A stretch of 64,000 nucleotides of DNA from Rothia terrae (GCF_012396615.1 NZ_JAAXPV010000015.1:1-64000), one strand, 5' to 3'; shown: positions 16,443 to 26,764, counted from the stretch's first letter. The notes: a model not told the origin generated them from the letters alone. Numbers and translations are program-made.

Positions 16443-17174
16443 TCAGTGGCTACAAATCCGGTAGGACGCGTCCGCCTCCAGCACGCGCTCCTTAGCTACC
16501 GAAGCGACGACGGACGCAGAGTCCTCATCACCAGGAATCACGAGAGGCTCAGCCACAATCAGACTCTTCCCCGCTCCATCGAGTTTGTGCAACAGGCCTT
16601 GGAAGAAGCCGCGTCCCATGAGATAGGTTGAAACGAACTCAGCTGAATGTTCCTCAACAACATCGGCGATTTTAGGGTCGATGGACGCCACAAAACCGTG
16701 CGGCGCGTGCTGAGAGAGTAGAGTGCTAAAAATTTCGGACTGCAGCTCCACTGCCTGACGCCCGTCAGCGCGAGATGAACCGGCGGCGGCCATAACAATC
16801 TGACCGTAGCCGTCCCAGCCAGCTTCTTCTAGGCGGGTACGCTGCAGTTTAGCGAGCTGGGCGGAAGGCCCCAGTGCACGGGCGATGCGGACATCGCGTG
16901 CCGGGGACGCATCGGCGGCTTTCTTCATATCCACTTGAGTGTGGTAACCGGTGGAAAGTAAAAGCGGAACCATGATGACTTCATCCTCCTCGCTGAACTT
17001 CGCGGCAACCGCGTCCAACGATGGTTCTTGAACATCAACGTACGCCTCGTGCACCTGAAACTCCCCCGCATCTGCAGCCTCAAGTTGCTGAGCGAGGGAC
17101 TCGCGGATGGCGTCGATAGTGGCGCGTCCGTCGGGGCTGTCGGTGCCGTGGGCAACTGCGATGACGTGTTTCAT
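16443..17174 (-). CDS. Sirohydrochlorin chelatase, CbiX/SirB family (CysY-like)
   Basis: 243 residues. It inserts iron (or cobalt in homologues) into sirohydrochlorin. The first domain has the metal-binding histidine in VIAVAHGT (His9); LLSTGYHTQVD carries a second family histidine. In Corynebacterium glutamicum a related gene (cysY) is in the cys operon and feeds siroheme to the sulfite reductase, which fits its place 5 kb from sir here. It starts directly after the stop of the SDR gene, so the pair probably shares a transcript. Confidence 0.88.
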   Translation of the reverse strand: MKHVIAVAHGTDSPDGRATIDAIRESLAQQLEAADAGEFQVHEAYVDVQEPSLDAVAAKFSEEDEVIMVPLLLSTGYHTQVDMKKAADASPARDVRIARALGPSAQLAKLQRTRLEEAGWDGYGQIVMAAAGSSRADGRQAVELQSEIFSTLLSQHAPHGFVASIDPKIADVVEEHSAEFVSTYLMGRGFFQGLLHKLDGAGKSLIVAEPLVIPGDEDSASVVASVAKERVLEADASYRICSH

Positions 17175-17966
17175 TTAGAGTCCTTTGCGAATCACTTTGT
17201 ACTGCGCTGCTTGAGCAACCGGGCGCAGGGTGATGTGGTCAAGGTTGATGTGGTGTGGTACGTTGACCGCGAACGTGACGGTCTGCGCAACATCTTCCGC
17301 CAGCAGGGGCTTTTCGACCCCAGCGTAGACCTTATCGGCAGCGTCCGCTGATCCCAGTCGGTTGAGTGAGAACTCTTCGGTGTGCACCATGCCGGGGCGA
17401 ATCTCAATGACGCGCACGTTGTTTTCGGATTCTTCTAGGCGCAGGGCTTCGGTCATACCGCGTTCAGCAAACTTGGCGGCGTTGTAGCCTGCCCCGCCCT
17501 CATAACCGGCCTCAGCAGCGGTTGAGGTCAGCGTCAGCACGGTTCCTTCCCCGGATGCGCGTAGGGCGGGCAAGAAGGCACGCGTCATGTTCAGCGTACC
17601 CACCACGTTGAGCTCAAACATAAAGCGGTAGTCTTCGCTTTTGCCGCTGCCCACCGAATCAACACCGCGAGCGCCACCGGAAATATTCACGAGAGTGGAG
17701 ATTGCACCGCTGTGCTGTTCCACAATGTTCTGCGCAGCTTTATTGACTGCGTCCTCGTTAGTGATATCAAGCGGGATGGCAATGGCGCCGGTCTGTTCAG
17801 CCAGTTCATTCAGGCGGCCTTCGCGTCGTGCGACTGCGTAGACCGTCCACCCGGTAGCGCGCATCTGCTCGACAGTTGCCCGCCCAATTCCCGATGATGC
17901 ACCTGATACAACGGCAATCTTGCCGGTGTGTGCATCGGATGCGAAGGGGTTGGTGGGAATGGTCAT
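17175..17966 (-). CDS. Short-chain dehydrogenase/reductase, YdfG-like
   Basis: 263 residues. Classical SDR motifs are present: the NAD(P) site VSGASSGIG near 19-27, NISGGARG (NAG-like region), the catalytic serine in LTSTAAEAGYEGG and YNAAK. The extra sequence RREGRLNEL after the second strand favours NADP. Its closest type is the YdfG/serine 3-dehydrogenase-like group, but the substrate is not deducible. Its stop codon is immediately followed by the chelatase ATG. Confidence 0.9.
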   Translation of the reverse strand: MTIPTNPFASDAHTGKIAVVSGASSGIGRATVEQMRATGWTVYAVARREGRLNELAEQTGAIAIPLDITNEDAVNKAAQNIVEQHSGAISTLVNISGGARGVDSVGSGKSEDYRFMFELNVVGTLNMTRAFLPALRASGEGTVLTLTSTAAEAGYEGGAGYNAAKFAERGMTEALRLEESENNVRVIEIRPGMVHTEEFSLNRLGSADAADKVYAGVEKPLLAEDVAQTVTFAVNVPHHINLDHITLRPVAQAAQYKVIRKGL

Positions 17967-18159
17967 GGTGTGCCTCCTAGTATCCCGCTAATCGTTGGTC
18001 AGTCTCTATTCTATGAAGCGTCGCGGGTGTAAGCCTTCTAAAACTAAGAAGCGAGGTTCATATTTTGATTTGTGAAGCTCTAGCAGTGCTCCAATGTTGC
18101 ACAATCTCACGCTGTAGAAAGTAGGGGTATCTTAGCGTCTGACTTCAATACATGAGACA

Positions 18160-20802
18160 ATGGCGAGCATGGCTGAAAATACATTGGGCACAGACACGCC
18201 CGTAACCATTAATGTTCCTGATCGTCCCGCGCTTGAGGGTCTTGAGCAGAAGCTCACCTCGCGTTGGGAAGAAACTAAAACCTACGCGTTCGATGAGAAC
18301 ACTACGCGTGAGCAGGTGTACTCGATTGATACGCCTCCCCCGACGGCTTCGGGTTCTTTGCACGTTGGTCACATGTTCTCATACACCCAGACCGACGTTA
18401 TTGCGCGTTACAAGCGTATGACCGGCAAGAATGTCTTCTACCCGCTGGGTTGGGATGACAACGGTTTGCCGACTGAGCGTCGCGTCCAGAACTACTACGG
18501 TGTTCTGTGTGACCCCGCTATTGCTTACGACCCTGACTTCAAGGCGCCCGAAAAGCCCGCCAAGAATCAGCGCGACTGGCCCCGTATTTCACGCGGTAAC
18601 TTCATTGAGCTGTGTGAAGAGTTGGCAACTGAAGACGAGAAGGTCTTTGAGCAGCTGTTCACCACCTTGGGCCTGTCAGTGGATTGGTCACGCACCTACC
18701 GCACCATCGATGCTCACTCACGCAAGGTTTCCCAGCTTGCTTTCTTAAAGGATCTTGAAGCTGGCAATGCTTACATGGCTGAGGCTCCTACCATGTGGGA
18801 CATCACCTTCCGCACCGCGGTTGCTCAGGCTGAACTTGAGGATAAGGAACGCGAAGGCGCGTACCACCGCATCTCATTCCACCGCCCCGATGGTGAGAAG
18901 GTCTGGATTGAAACCACTCGTCCCGAGTTGCTTCCTGCCTGCGTTGCTCTTGTTGCTCACCCCGATGACGAGCGTTACCAGCCCCTGTTTGGCACCAAGG
19001 TAACCTCGCCGCTGTTCGGTGTTGAGGTTGAGGTTAAGGCTCACCCGCTGGCTCAGCCCGATAAGGGCGCAGGTATCGCAATGGTCTGTACCTTCGGCGA
19101 TACCACTGACGTCACCTGGTGGCGCGAGTTGCAGCTTGATACCCGTGCGCTCATTGGACGCGACGGCCGCTTTGCCAAGGAAACCCCCGAGTGGATTACC
19201 TCAGCTGAAGGACGCGAGCGCTACGAGCGTATGGCTGGCGCAACCGTTTTCTCAGCACAGAAGGCTGTCGTTGAGATGCTGGTTGAGACCGGTGAGATGG
19301 AGGGCGAGCCCAAGAAAATCATGCACCCCGTAAAGTTCTACGAAAAGGGCGACAAGCCTCTTGAAATCGTTGCTTCACGTCAGTGGTACATTCGCAACGG
19401 TGGACGTGACGCTGACCGCCGCGAGAAGCTGATTGAGCGCGGCCGTGAGATGAACTGGCATCCCGCTTTCATGCGTTCACGCTACGAAAACTGGGTTGAA
19501 GGCCTGAACGGTGACTGGCTGATTTCGCGTCAGCGTTTCTTCGGTGTGCCGTTCCCGGTGTGGTACAAGCTTGATGCTGAGGGCGAGCCGGATTACGAGA
19601 ACCCGATTCTTCCCGATGCGGCGTCCTTGCCTATTGATCCCGCATCCGAGGTTCCTGCTGGTTACACCGAAGATCAGCGCGGCGTTGCTGGCGGCTTCAT
19701 TGCAGACCCTGACGTCCTTGATACCTGGGCAACTTCATCACTGACCCCGCAGATTGCGACCGGTTGGGGTGTCGATGACGATCTTCACTCAAAGACCTTC
19801 CCCATGGACCTGCGTCCGCAGGGTCACGACATCATCCGCACCTGGCTGTTCTCAACCGCTGTACGCGCTGAGACCCTCGCGGGTAGCGTGCCCTGGCACA
19901 ACACCGCGCTTTCCGGCTGGATTCTTGACCCCGATCGCAAGAAGATGTCCAAGTCAAAGGGAAACGTCGTTGTTCCTAACGACGTTTTGGACAAGTACGG
20001 CTCGGACGCTGTTCGCTACTGGGCGGCATCCGCTCGCTTGGGCGCAGATACCGCCTACGACGAAGGTCAGATGAAGATCGGCCGCCGCCTGGCTATTAAG
20101 TTGCTCAACGCATCCAAGTTCGTGCTCAATCTCGGCGCAATCCAGGATTCAGTGATTACTTCTGAGCAGCAGGCTCAGGTTGTCACGAATGAGCTTGACC
20201 GCTCAGTGCTTGCTCGCCTGGCAACCCTCGTTGAAGAAGCAACTCGCGCCTTTGAGAACTACGAGTACGCACGTGCTCTGCAGATCTCAGAGACCTTCTT
20301 CTGGTCATTCACCGACGACTACGTAGAGCTGATTAAGGATCGTGCCTACGGCGCTCGCGGTGAAGAAGAGCAGGCTTCTGTTCTGGCAGCTTTGGCTACC
20401 ACCTTGGACGCGATGCTCCGACTCTTCGCCCCCTTCATGCCTTTCGCAACCGATGAGGTTTGGAGCTGGTGGCGTGCCGGCTCAGTTCACCGCGCCCCTT
20501 GGCCCACCGCCGAGGGTTATTCAGCTGTTGTTAACGGTGCAGATGCAGAAGTTCTGCCCACCGTTGGTTTGGCGCTGGGTGGTCTGCGCAAGTCAAAGTC
20601 TGAGGCTAAGGTCAAGCAGCGCACCGAGGTTAAGGTTGCTACCATTACCGCCGATGCAAGCTCCATCGCCCGCGTCCGCGCAGGTGAAGCAGACCTCAAG
20701 GCTGCAGGTAACGTCGCAGAACTCAACTTGGTTGAGGGCGACGTTGATGAGCTGACTGTCAGCGATGTTGAACTGGTTGTAGAAACCGAAGAAGCAAAAT
20801 AA
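18160..20802 (+). CDS. valS: Valyl-tRNA synthetase, archaeal-type
   Basis: 880 residues, class I synthetase charging tRNA-Val. HIGH motif is HVGH at 68-71 and KMSKS is near residue 595 (KKMSKSKGN). The stretch GWDDNGLPTERRVQNYYGV (from 97) differs from the usual bacterial PGTDHAGIATQ and is typical of the archaeal-type ValRS found in Rickettsia and some Actinobacteria such as bifidobacteria. The C-terminal anticodon-binding domain and a short lysine-rich tail are present. The start MASMAENTLG is used; M4 is an alternative. No T-box leader was recognised upstream. Confidence 0.95.
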   Translation: MASMAENTLGTDTPVTINVPDRPALEGLEQKLTSRWEETKTYAFDENTTREQVYSIDTPPPTASGSLHVGHMFSYTQTDVIARYKRMTGKNVFYPLGWDDNGLPTERRVQNYYGVLCDPAIAYDPDFKAPEKPAKNQRDWPRISRGNFIELCEELATEDEKVFEQLFTTLGLSVDWSRTYRTIDAHSRKVSQLAFLKDLEAGNAYMAEAPTMWDITFRTAVAQAELEDKEREGAYHRISFHRPDGEKVWIETTRPELLPACVALVAHPDDERYQPLFGTKVTSPLFGVEVEVKAHPLAQPDKGAGIAMVCTFGDTTDVTWWRELQLDTRALIGRDGRFAKETPEWITSAEGRERYERMAGATVFSAQKAVVEMLVETGEMEGEPKKIMHPVKFYEKGDKPLEIVASRQWYIRNGGRDADRREKLIERGREMNWHPAFMRSRYENWVEGLNGDWLISRQRFFGVPFPVWYKLDAEGEPDYENPILPDAASLPIDPASEVPAGYTEDQRGVAGGFIADPDVLDTWATSSLTPQIATGWGVDDDLHSKTFPMDLRPQGHDIIRTWLFSTAVRAETLAGSVPWHNTALSGWILDPDRKKMSKSKGNVVVPNDVLDKYGSDAVRYWAASARLGADTAYDEGQMKIGRRLAIKLLNASKFVLNLGAIQDSVITSEQQAQVVTNELDRSVLARLATLVEEATRAFENYEYARALQISETFFWSFTDDYVELIKDRAYGARGEEEQASVLAALATTLDAMLRLFAPFMPFATDEVWSWWRAGSVHRAPWPTAEGYSAVVNGADAEVLPTVGLALGGLRKSKSEAKVKQRTEVKVATITADASSIARVRAGEADLKAAGNVAELNLVEGDVDELTVSDVELVVETEEAK

Positions 20803-20829
20803 TTTCGCTTCCTCAGCTTAACGCTCATC

Positions 20830-20860
20830 GCTTGGCGCCCAGTACACCTGGGCGCCAAGC
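20830..20860 (+). terminator. Hairpin after valS
   Basis: 13-bp perfect stem (20830-20842 with 20848-20860), loop TACAC, followed by GTCTTT. It lies between valS and the next gene on the same strand. Confidence 0.7.
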
Positions 20861-20881
20861 GTCTTTGTGAAGGATTGAACG

Positions 20882-22370
20882 GTGTCAGAGAAATTCGACA
20901 TACGCCAGATGCCGGGGTACCCGCAGTATCACGGCGACACAAAGGAACCACTCACCACCACACACAAGCATTTGCCCGGTGTTGGTGGGCGCACTGCCCT
21001 CAACGGTTGGATTGATAAAGCGTATTTTGGTTTTGCAGGATTGGCGTCTATTTGGTTGGCTATCGTAACGCTCACTACAGCGTTTAATAAAAGCTGGACG
21101 TCCGTGCCCCCTGATTTTGCTGATTTGGGCAATCGCAGCCTACATGACGCTGCCGCGCTTGCATCGCATCATGACCGCGTTGTATGTTCCCGCCTACTTT
21201 ATCGGTAGAACTCAAACCGGCGATGGTCTGCTCGGTGACCCGGTCAATATCGGTATTCGCGGTGAGTCGATTGACGTTCACCGCGCTATGCGCAGGGCGG
21301 GTTGGCTGAAGGCTGAGCCGGTGACGCTGGCGAGTTCGTGGCGCATCATTATCAATACTTTGCGCCGCCGCCCCTACCCCACTGCCCCGGTGTCGCCTCT
21401 CTACCTGTTCAACCGTAAAGAGGATTTCGCTTACCAGCAGGAGGTTGATGGAAGCCCTTCGAAACGTCACCATGTGCGTTTTTGGAAGACGCCACCTGAG
21501 TGGAAGCTTCCGGGCGGCGCTGAGGTCGACTGGGTGGCCGCGGCAACGTTTGACCGCGCTGTTGGTCTTTCACTTTTTACCTTGCAGGTGACGCACAAGA
21601 TTGATGCTGAAACCGATAAAGAGCGTGACTATGTTGTAGACACTGTTCTCTTCGGCAACGAAGAAGCCTATCACCACGTGATTAAGGACTTCTCGGCAGG
21701 CTATCATTCGCGCAACGGCGGCGGCGATAACATCATCACCGACGGTAATTTGCCCATTCTCGAGCTCGATAATGTTATTACCGAAGAAATGGATATCCCG
21801 GATCTTTCACCGGAATCTGAGTATTCGCATCACCGACGCCCGTGGGAGCTTGTGGAGCAGATTCCGCTGAGCACGGTTTTCGCATCGGCCTTTGTCATTA
21901 TCGGCGCGTTGTTGCACTTTGTTAACGGTGTGCTCCGCTTGATTAACGAGCCTCTCTTTGCGCACGTGAGTGATTTAGACTCTCTCATGTTCGCGATCGA
22001 GCATTCAACCCAGCCCGATGAGGTCTTCGACAGCACACTGGTTCTCTCGCTGATTGGGCTGTCTGTATTCCAGATAATTTTGGCAATCGGTGTTCTGCGC
22101 GGCAGGCAGCGTTCACGCAAGATTATCTTGCTGATTTTGACGGTCTCGCTCATCTTCACCTCGATTCTGTGGTTGCGTGATTCGCTAAACTACACCGGTA
22201 CCTTTACCGTGTACGTACTCATGGCATCTCACGTTTTCGCAATGCTTGAATACACTTCTGACGGTGCCGTGAATTACACACACAACATCACGCGATCACG
22301 CCGCATCCAGCGGTTGAAAGACCGTGCACGCAAGTTGGTTCACCCGTACGGTAGCCGTAGAGCCCGATAG
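20882..22370 (+). pseudogene. LssY C-terminal-domain membrane protein, split by a one-base frameshift
   Basis: GTG 20882 starts a frame with a first hydrophobic segment (AGLASIWLAIVTLTTAF) that goes off at a run of five C near 21107-21111. Removing one C gives VPLILLIWAIAAYMTLPRLH and joins the long frame that ends at 22370, for a protein of about 495 residues. The joined protein has two N-terminal membrane segments, an LssY_C domain (FDRAVGLSLFTLQVTHKID..ERD) and three C-terminal membrane segments. The LssY domain's role is unknown. The break may be a true mutation, a phase-variable C tract or a sequence error; the main reading frame from TTG 21117 is otherwise intact. Confidence 0.75.
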
Positions 22371-22394
22371 TTTTTTGCTCATCGCGCAACACAC

Positions 22395-22433
22395 AAAAAG
22401 CCCACTGGTTCACGAGGAATCAGTGGGCTTTTT
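22395..22433. terminator. Bidirectional terminator between the LssY gene and nei
   Basis: AAAAAGCCCACTG (22395-22407) pairs with CAGTGGGCTTTTT (22421-22433), with T runs on both strands, between convergent genes. Confidence 0.9.
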
Positions 22434-22440
22434 ACATGGT

Positions 22441-23328
22441 TTAGTGCTGGCAGCCTGGACACCAGTAAAGCTTGCGTCCAGCTACTTCTTCAACGCGGAT
22501 AATACTGCCGCATCGCCGGCAGGGTTCGCCGTGGTGCATGTAAACGTAGTTTGCGTGTTCTGGCCACGCTTCTGTTTCGGGTATACCCGGACGGTCATCA
22601 GGTTCGGTGGTGATGATGCGACCTACTCGCACACCGATATGCAATAGGTGCTTATTGTCCTCCCACAACGCTTCAAGCTCGCTGGCGTCCAGCTCTTTTG
22701 CCGGGCGGAACGGATTTATTTTCTGGCGCCATAAAGACTCAGCTCTAAAGATGTTCCCAACGCCCGAGATAGATTTTTGGTCCATCAGAACAACACCGAT
22801 GGGGCGGCCAGTTTTACACGCTGCGCGATAGAAGGACACGGGGTCGGCATCATCGTTGAGAGGGTCTGGGCCCAGCTTGGCGCGGACGCCGCGGACCTCG
22901 TCCGGGGTGAGCACCCGGCAAATAGTAGGACCAATCAGGTCAGCCCAGCCGTGTTCACTTACGATGCGAGTTCGCACGGTAGCTTTTGGCTCGGGCGCCC
23001 CTTGGTATTCACCCGAAACTTCGGCGGTACCTCGTTCTTTCTCACCGATGGTGCGCGGGGCACCAATTGAGGATGCGCCGTTGAACTGGTCATCGCCGCC
23101 GAAAGTCCACGCGCCGTAGATGCCAAGGTGTACGTTCAGCGTCAGATCGTTCTCAAAATTCACAAACAGGTGCTTGCCGTGAGCAAAGGCTGAAATAATC
23201 GTGTGCCCATCCAGCAGGGCGGCACCGTCTACGAATCTTCCCTGTGGGCTACTGACGGCAACCTTCTCCCCCGCAAAGACATCGTTAAACTGACGCGCGA
23301 GGCGGTGAATGGAGTGACCTTCTGGCAT
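22441..23328 (-). CDS. nei: Fpg/Nei-family DNA glycosylase (endonuclease VIII-like)
   Basis: 295 residues. It removes oxidised bases and nicks the strand. The N terminus MPEGHSIHRLA carries the catalytic Pro2 and Glu3 and matches the Nei branch of Actinobacteria rather than Fpg (PELPEVE). The H2TH region is around GVGNIFRAESLW, and the C-terminal zinc finger is CRRCG...CPGC. The last residues are WCPGCQH. It is monocistronic and ends at a shared terminator. Confidence 0.92.
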   Translation of the reverse strand: MPEGHSIHRLARQFNDVFAGEKVAVSSPQGRFVDGAALLDGHTIISAFAHGKHLFVNFENDLTLNVHLGIYGAWTFGGDDQFNGASSIGAPRTIGEKERGTAEVSGEYQGAPEPKATVRTRIVSEHGWADLIGPTICRVLTPDEVRGVRAKLGPDPLNDDADPVSFYRAACKTGRPIGVVLMDQKSISGVGNIFRAESLWRQKINPFRPAKELDASELEALWEDNKHLLHIGVRVGRIITTEPDDRPGIPETEAWPEHANYVYMHHGEPCRRCGSIIRVEEVAGRKLYWCPGCQH

Positions 23329-23352
23329 GATTTTCCTTCCAGAGACTGGAGT

Positions 23353-23395
23353 TGAAAAAAAATTTGCGCCGGTGACTGTCTTTAGCCCCGGCGCA
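23353..23395 (-). terminator. Terminator of rpiB
   Basis: On the minus strand TGCGCCGG..CCGGCGCA (arms 23388-23395 and 23365-23372) is followed by an eight-T run, a classical intrinsic terminator 14 bp after the rpiB stop. Confidence 0.88.
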
Positions 23396-23408
23396 GCGAT
23401 ATAAGTAG

Positions 23409-23900
23409 TTAGTGCTTGTTGATCTCTTTGCCAGCAATATCACCGGTCGAGAAGAATTCATCAATCTGGTTGATACGGCGTACGTGACGTTCGTCGTTCG
23501 AAAAAGGCGTGGTCAAGAAGGTTTTGATGAGCTCAAGTGCTTCTTCTTTTTCGTGCTGGCGGCCGCCCACAGCGACAACCTGAGCATCGTTATGTTCGCG
23601 AGCCAAAGCTGCGGTGCTCTGGTTCCAGACAAGTGCCGCGCGAATGCCCTCTACCTTGTTAGCTGCCATCTGCTCGCCGTTGCCTGAACCACCCAGCACA
23701 ATGCCCAATGAATCGAGACCAGATTCCCGGTCAGCCTTAACTGCGAGTGCCGCGTTGATGCAGAAGCTGGGGTAATCGTCCAGAGCATCGTATTCAGCGG
23801 GGCCGTGGTCAACCATCTCGTAGCCCTCGGCGGTGAGGGATTCAATGAGATAGTGGCTCAACTCAAGACCAGCGTGGTCAGTGGCGATATGAACTCGCAC
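23409..23900 (-). CDS. rpiB: Ribose-5-phosphate isomerase B
   Basis: 163 residues. It interconverts ribose 5-phosphate and ribulose 5-phosphate. The N terminus RVHIATDHAGLELSHYL is diagnostic. The active-site loop GGSGNGEQMAANKV has no cysteine. It matches the M. tuberculosis type, where a glutamate replaces the catalytic Cys of E. coli RpiB. It is monocistronic, divergent from pepN. Confidence 0.95.
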   Translation of the reverse strand: MRVHIATDHAGLELSHYLIESLTAEGYEMVDHGPAEYDALDDYPSFCINAALAVKADRESGLDSLGIVLGGSGNGEQMAANKVEGIRAALVWNQSTAALAREHNDAQVVAVGGRQHEKEEALELIKTFLTTPFSNDERHVRRINQIDEFFSTGDIAGKEINKH

Positions 23901-24156
23901 AGTGTTGCTCCTTATTAGCGCAAAGTATGACGGTGAGATGCAACAGTATGTTCATGAAACTCGTTGCTTCTCGCTATTGAAGAAAAGATTTCTGGTTTGA
24001 GCACCTTCAGCACTAGAGTGTGTGGTGTAGCACTGCAACTGTTGGTGTCTTCTTATCGATTGTATTGCACTTTTGATCTCAGAGCATCCTAGGCTTTTCG
24101 CTCGTCACCTCAGTTTCAGTCTTATCGACAACACCTCGTTTTTCGAAAGGAACCCC

Positions 24157-26700
24157 ATGCCAGGTATGAACCTGACCCGTGAAGAAGCTGCCGAGCGCTC
24201 ACGCATTGTTACTAATGTCCAGTCCTATAAGGTTGAGCTTGATTTAACTCGTGGCGAGCGCGTTTTTTCTGCTATCACCGAGATTCGTTTTGAAGCGGTT
24301 GAAGGCGAGTCAACCTTTATTGATGCCATTACGGATTCTGTGCGTAGCATTGAGCTCAACGGTGAGTCGTTGGATGCCTCGCTGGCAGACGGCGTCCGTA
24401 TTGGGCTTCCGGCTCTGGAGGCGTCAAATGTTCTGCGTATTGACGCTGACATGCTGTACACCAATACGGGTGAGGGCCTGCATCGCTTTGTTGATCCGGT
24501 GGATAACGAGGTGTACCTGTATTCGCAGTTTGAGGTTCCTGATTCTCGCCGTGTGTACCCGGTGTTTGAGCAGCCCGATCTTAAAGCTGAGTTCGAGTTC
24601 GTTGTGACTGCCCCGGCTCACTGGGTTGTGGTGTCTAACCAGTCAGAGACTTCGGTAGATGAAAACGGCGATTCAAAGACCTGGTATTTCAAGCCCACAC
24701 CGCGCATTTCGTCCTACATCACCGCAATTATTGCTGGTCCTTACGAGTCAGTGCGCTCGTCCTTGACCAACGCTGAAGGACGCGAAGTTCCTCTTGGTGT
24801 GTTTGCTCGTAAGTCGCTGATGCCTTATCTCGATTCTGAGGATATTTTTGAGCTGACCCGCCAGGGTTTTGAGTTCTATGAAGAACAGTTCAAAACTCCC
24901 TACCCCTTTGATAAGTACGATCAGCTCTTTGTTCCCGAGTTCAATGCTGGCGCAATGGAGAACGCTGGTGCGGTAACTTTCTTGGAGAACTACATCTTCC
25001 GTTCCAAGACTACTGAGGCGATGATTGAGCGCCGCGCCATTACTGTTCTGCACGAGCTGGCACATATGTGGTTTGGCGATCTTGTGACCATGAAGTGGTG
25101 GAACGATCTGTGGCTTAATGAGTCTTTCGCCGAGTTCATGTCTACTCTTGCGGCCGCAGAAAACACCCGTTTCTCGCAGGAAGCATGGGCGACTTTCTCA
25201 GCATCGGAGAAGACCTGGGCTTACCGTCAGGATCAGCTTTCTTCAACCCACCCCATTGTGGCTGAGATTAAGGATTTGCACGATGTTCAGGTGAACTTCG
25301 ATGGCATCACCTACGCTAAGGGCGCCTCTGTTCTGCGTCAGCTGGTGGCATGGGTTGGTCAGGAAAACTTCATGGCTGCGCTCAAGACCTACTTTGATAA
25401 GCATTCGTGGGGCAACACTGTGCTCAACGATCTTTTGGTGGAACTTGAGGCCGAGTCAGGACGCGACGTGCGTGCGTGGAGCGCTAAGTGGCTAGAGACG
25501 TCTGGCGTAAACACTTTGACTCCCGTGATTGAGCAAGACGAGAATGACTACATCACCTCGCTGTCCATCAAGCAGACTTACGCAGAAGGCTTTGAAACCT
25601 TGCGTCCTCACCGCATGGTTGTTGGTTTCTACAACTACGACGGTTTGACTCTTGATCGCACCGAACGCTTTGAAATTGATGTGGACGGTGAGCTCACCGA
25701 GGTTGTCGAGGCAGTCGGTAAGCCGCGACCTGACATGATTTTGCTTAACGATGAAGACCTGACTTTTGCCAAGGTTCGCTTTGATGATGACTCCATGGAT
25801 ACCGTGGTGGCGCACCTGCGCGATATCGATTCCTCCGTTGCTCGCGGCGTGATCTGGGGCGCACTGTGGGATGCTACACGCGACGGTGAAATGGCAGCTC
25901 GCCGTTTTGTCGAACTGGTTCTCAACAACATTGGCAAAGAGACCAACTCCACCGCTGTGATGGTTCAACTTCGCAACCTAGAGCTAACCCTTCGTTCGTA
26001 CGTTGACCGCGACACCGTTGAAGAATCCAAGGTTCACGCAGCAGATTCTCTGTGGAATATCGCAAAGGCAGCTGAGCCCGGTTCGGACAATCAGCTGCAG
26101 TTTGTGCGAACTTTCGCTCGTTTGGCACGTACCGACGAACAGCTCGATATTGTAGAGGCTCTGCTTTCCGGTGAAGAAAAGCTGATGGATCTTGAGATCG
26201 ACACCGATCTTCAGTGGGCTCTGCTAACCTCATTGGTAGCTGGTGAGCGCCGTACCCAGGCTGATATTGATGAGGCGCTGAAGCAGGACAACACTTCCAA
26301 CGGGCAACAGGCTGCAGCCACCGCATCAGCGTCCATTCCCACCGCTGAGGCAAAGGCTAAGGTCTGGCACGAGGTAGTTGAGACCGGCGAACTCTCAAAC
26401 ATCGTCCAGCGCTCAGCTATTGCCGGTTTCTACAACGGAAACAATGATGAGGTTCTGGAGCAGTACACCGACAAGTACTTCGCTGAAATTGAGAAAGTCT
26501 GGCGCGAACGCAGCCACGAGATCTCAACCCAAATTATTACCGGGCTGTACCCTGCAAACCCCACCGAAGAACTGCTGGAGAAAACCGAGAAGTTCTTGGG
26601 TTCACTGGGTGAGGACGCGGCATCCCTCAAGCGTCAGGTGGCCGAAAACCGCGACGGGGTCGTGCGTGCACTTGCTGTTCAGAAAGCTGATCACCTCTAA
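24157..26700 (+). CDS. pepN: Aminopeptidase N, M1 family
   Basis: 847 residues from ATG 24157 (MPGMNLTREE), which has AAAGGA five bases upstream; a longer frame upstream lacks one. It is a cytosolic zinc aminopeptidase. Substrate-binding GAMEN is at 265-269 and zinc-binding HELAH is at 299-303, followed by NESFAEF. The long helical ERAP1-like C-terminal domain ends at KADHL. Length fits actinobacterial PepN. A hairpin terminator follows. Confidence 0.96.
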   Translation: MPGMNLTREEAAERSRIVTNVQSYKVELDLTRGERVFSAITEIRFEAVEGESTFIDAITDSVRSIELNGESLDASLADGVRIGLPALEASNVLRIDADMLYTNTGEGLHRFVDPVDNEVYLYSQFEVPDSRRVYPVFEQPDLKAEFEFVVTAPAHWVVVSNQSETSVDENGDSKTWYFKPTPRISSYITAIIAGPYESVRSSLTNAEGREVPLGVFARKSLMPYLDSEDIFELTRQGFEFYEEQFKTPYPFDKYDQLFVPEFNAGAMENAGAVTFLENYIFRSKTTEAMIERRAITVLHELAHMWFGDLVTMKWWNDLWLNESFAEFMSTLAAAENTRFSQEAWATFSASEKTWAYRQDQLSSTHPIVAEIKDLHDVQVNFDGITYAKGASVLRQLVAWVGQENFMAALKTYFDKHSWGNTVLNDLLVELEAESGRDVRAWSAKWLETSGVNTLTPVIEQDENDYITSLSIKQTYAEGFETLRPHRMVVGFYNYDGLTLDRTERFEIDVDGELTEVVEAVGKPRPDMILLNDEDLTFAKVRFDDDSMDTVVAHLRDIDSSVARGVIWGALWDATRDGEMAARRFVELVLNNIGKETNSTAVMVQLRNLELTLRSYVDRDTVEESKVHAADSLWNIAKAAEPGSDNQLQFVRTFARLARTDEQLDIVEALLSGEEKLMDLEIDTDLQWALLTSLVAGERRTQADIDEALKQDNTSNGQQAAATASASIPTAEAKAKVWHEVVETGELSNIVQRSAIAGFYNGNNDEVLEQYTDKYFAEIEKVWRERSHEISTQIITGLYPANPTEELLEKTEKFLGSLGEDAASLKRQVAENRDGVVRALAVQKADHL

Positions 26701-26724
26701 GAGCATGCTCAGCTAGCACATCAG

Positions 26725-26764
26725 AATGCCGGGGTCACCTTCACCAGGTGTCCCCGGCATTTGT
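26725..26764 (+). terminator. Terminator of pepN
   Basis: AATGCCGGGG pairs with CCCCGGCATT, with an inner CACCT/AGGTG stem. The T run after it is short. Confidence 0.8.

Noticed and set aside
17967-18159. T-box or other riboswitch upstream of valS
   Set aside because: No T-box sequence or specifier-loop layout was seen, and valS T-boxes are not expected in Actinobacteria.
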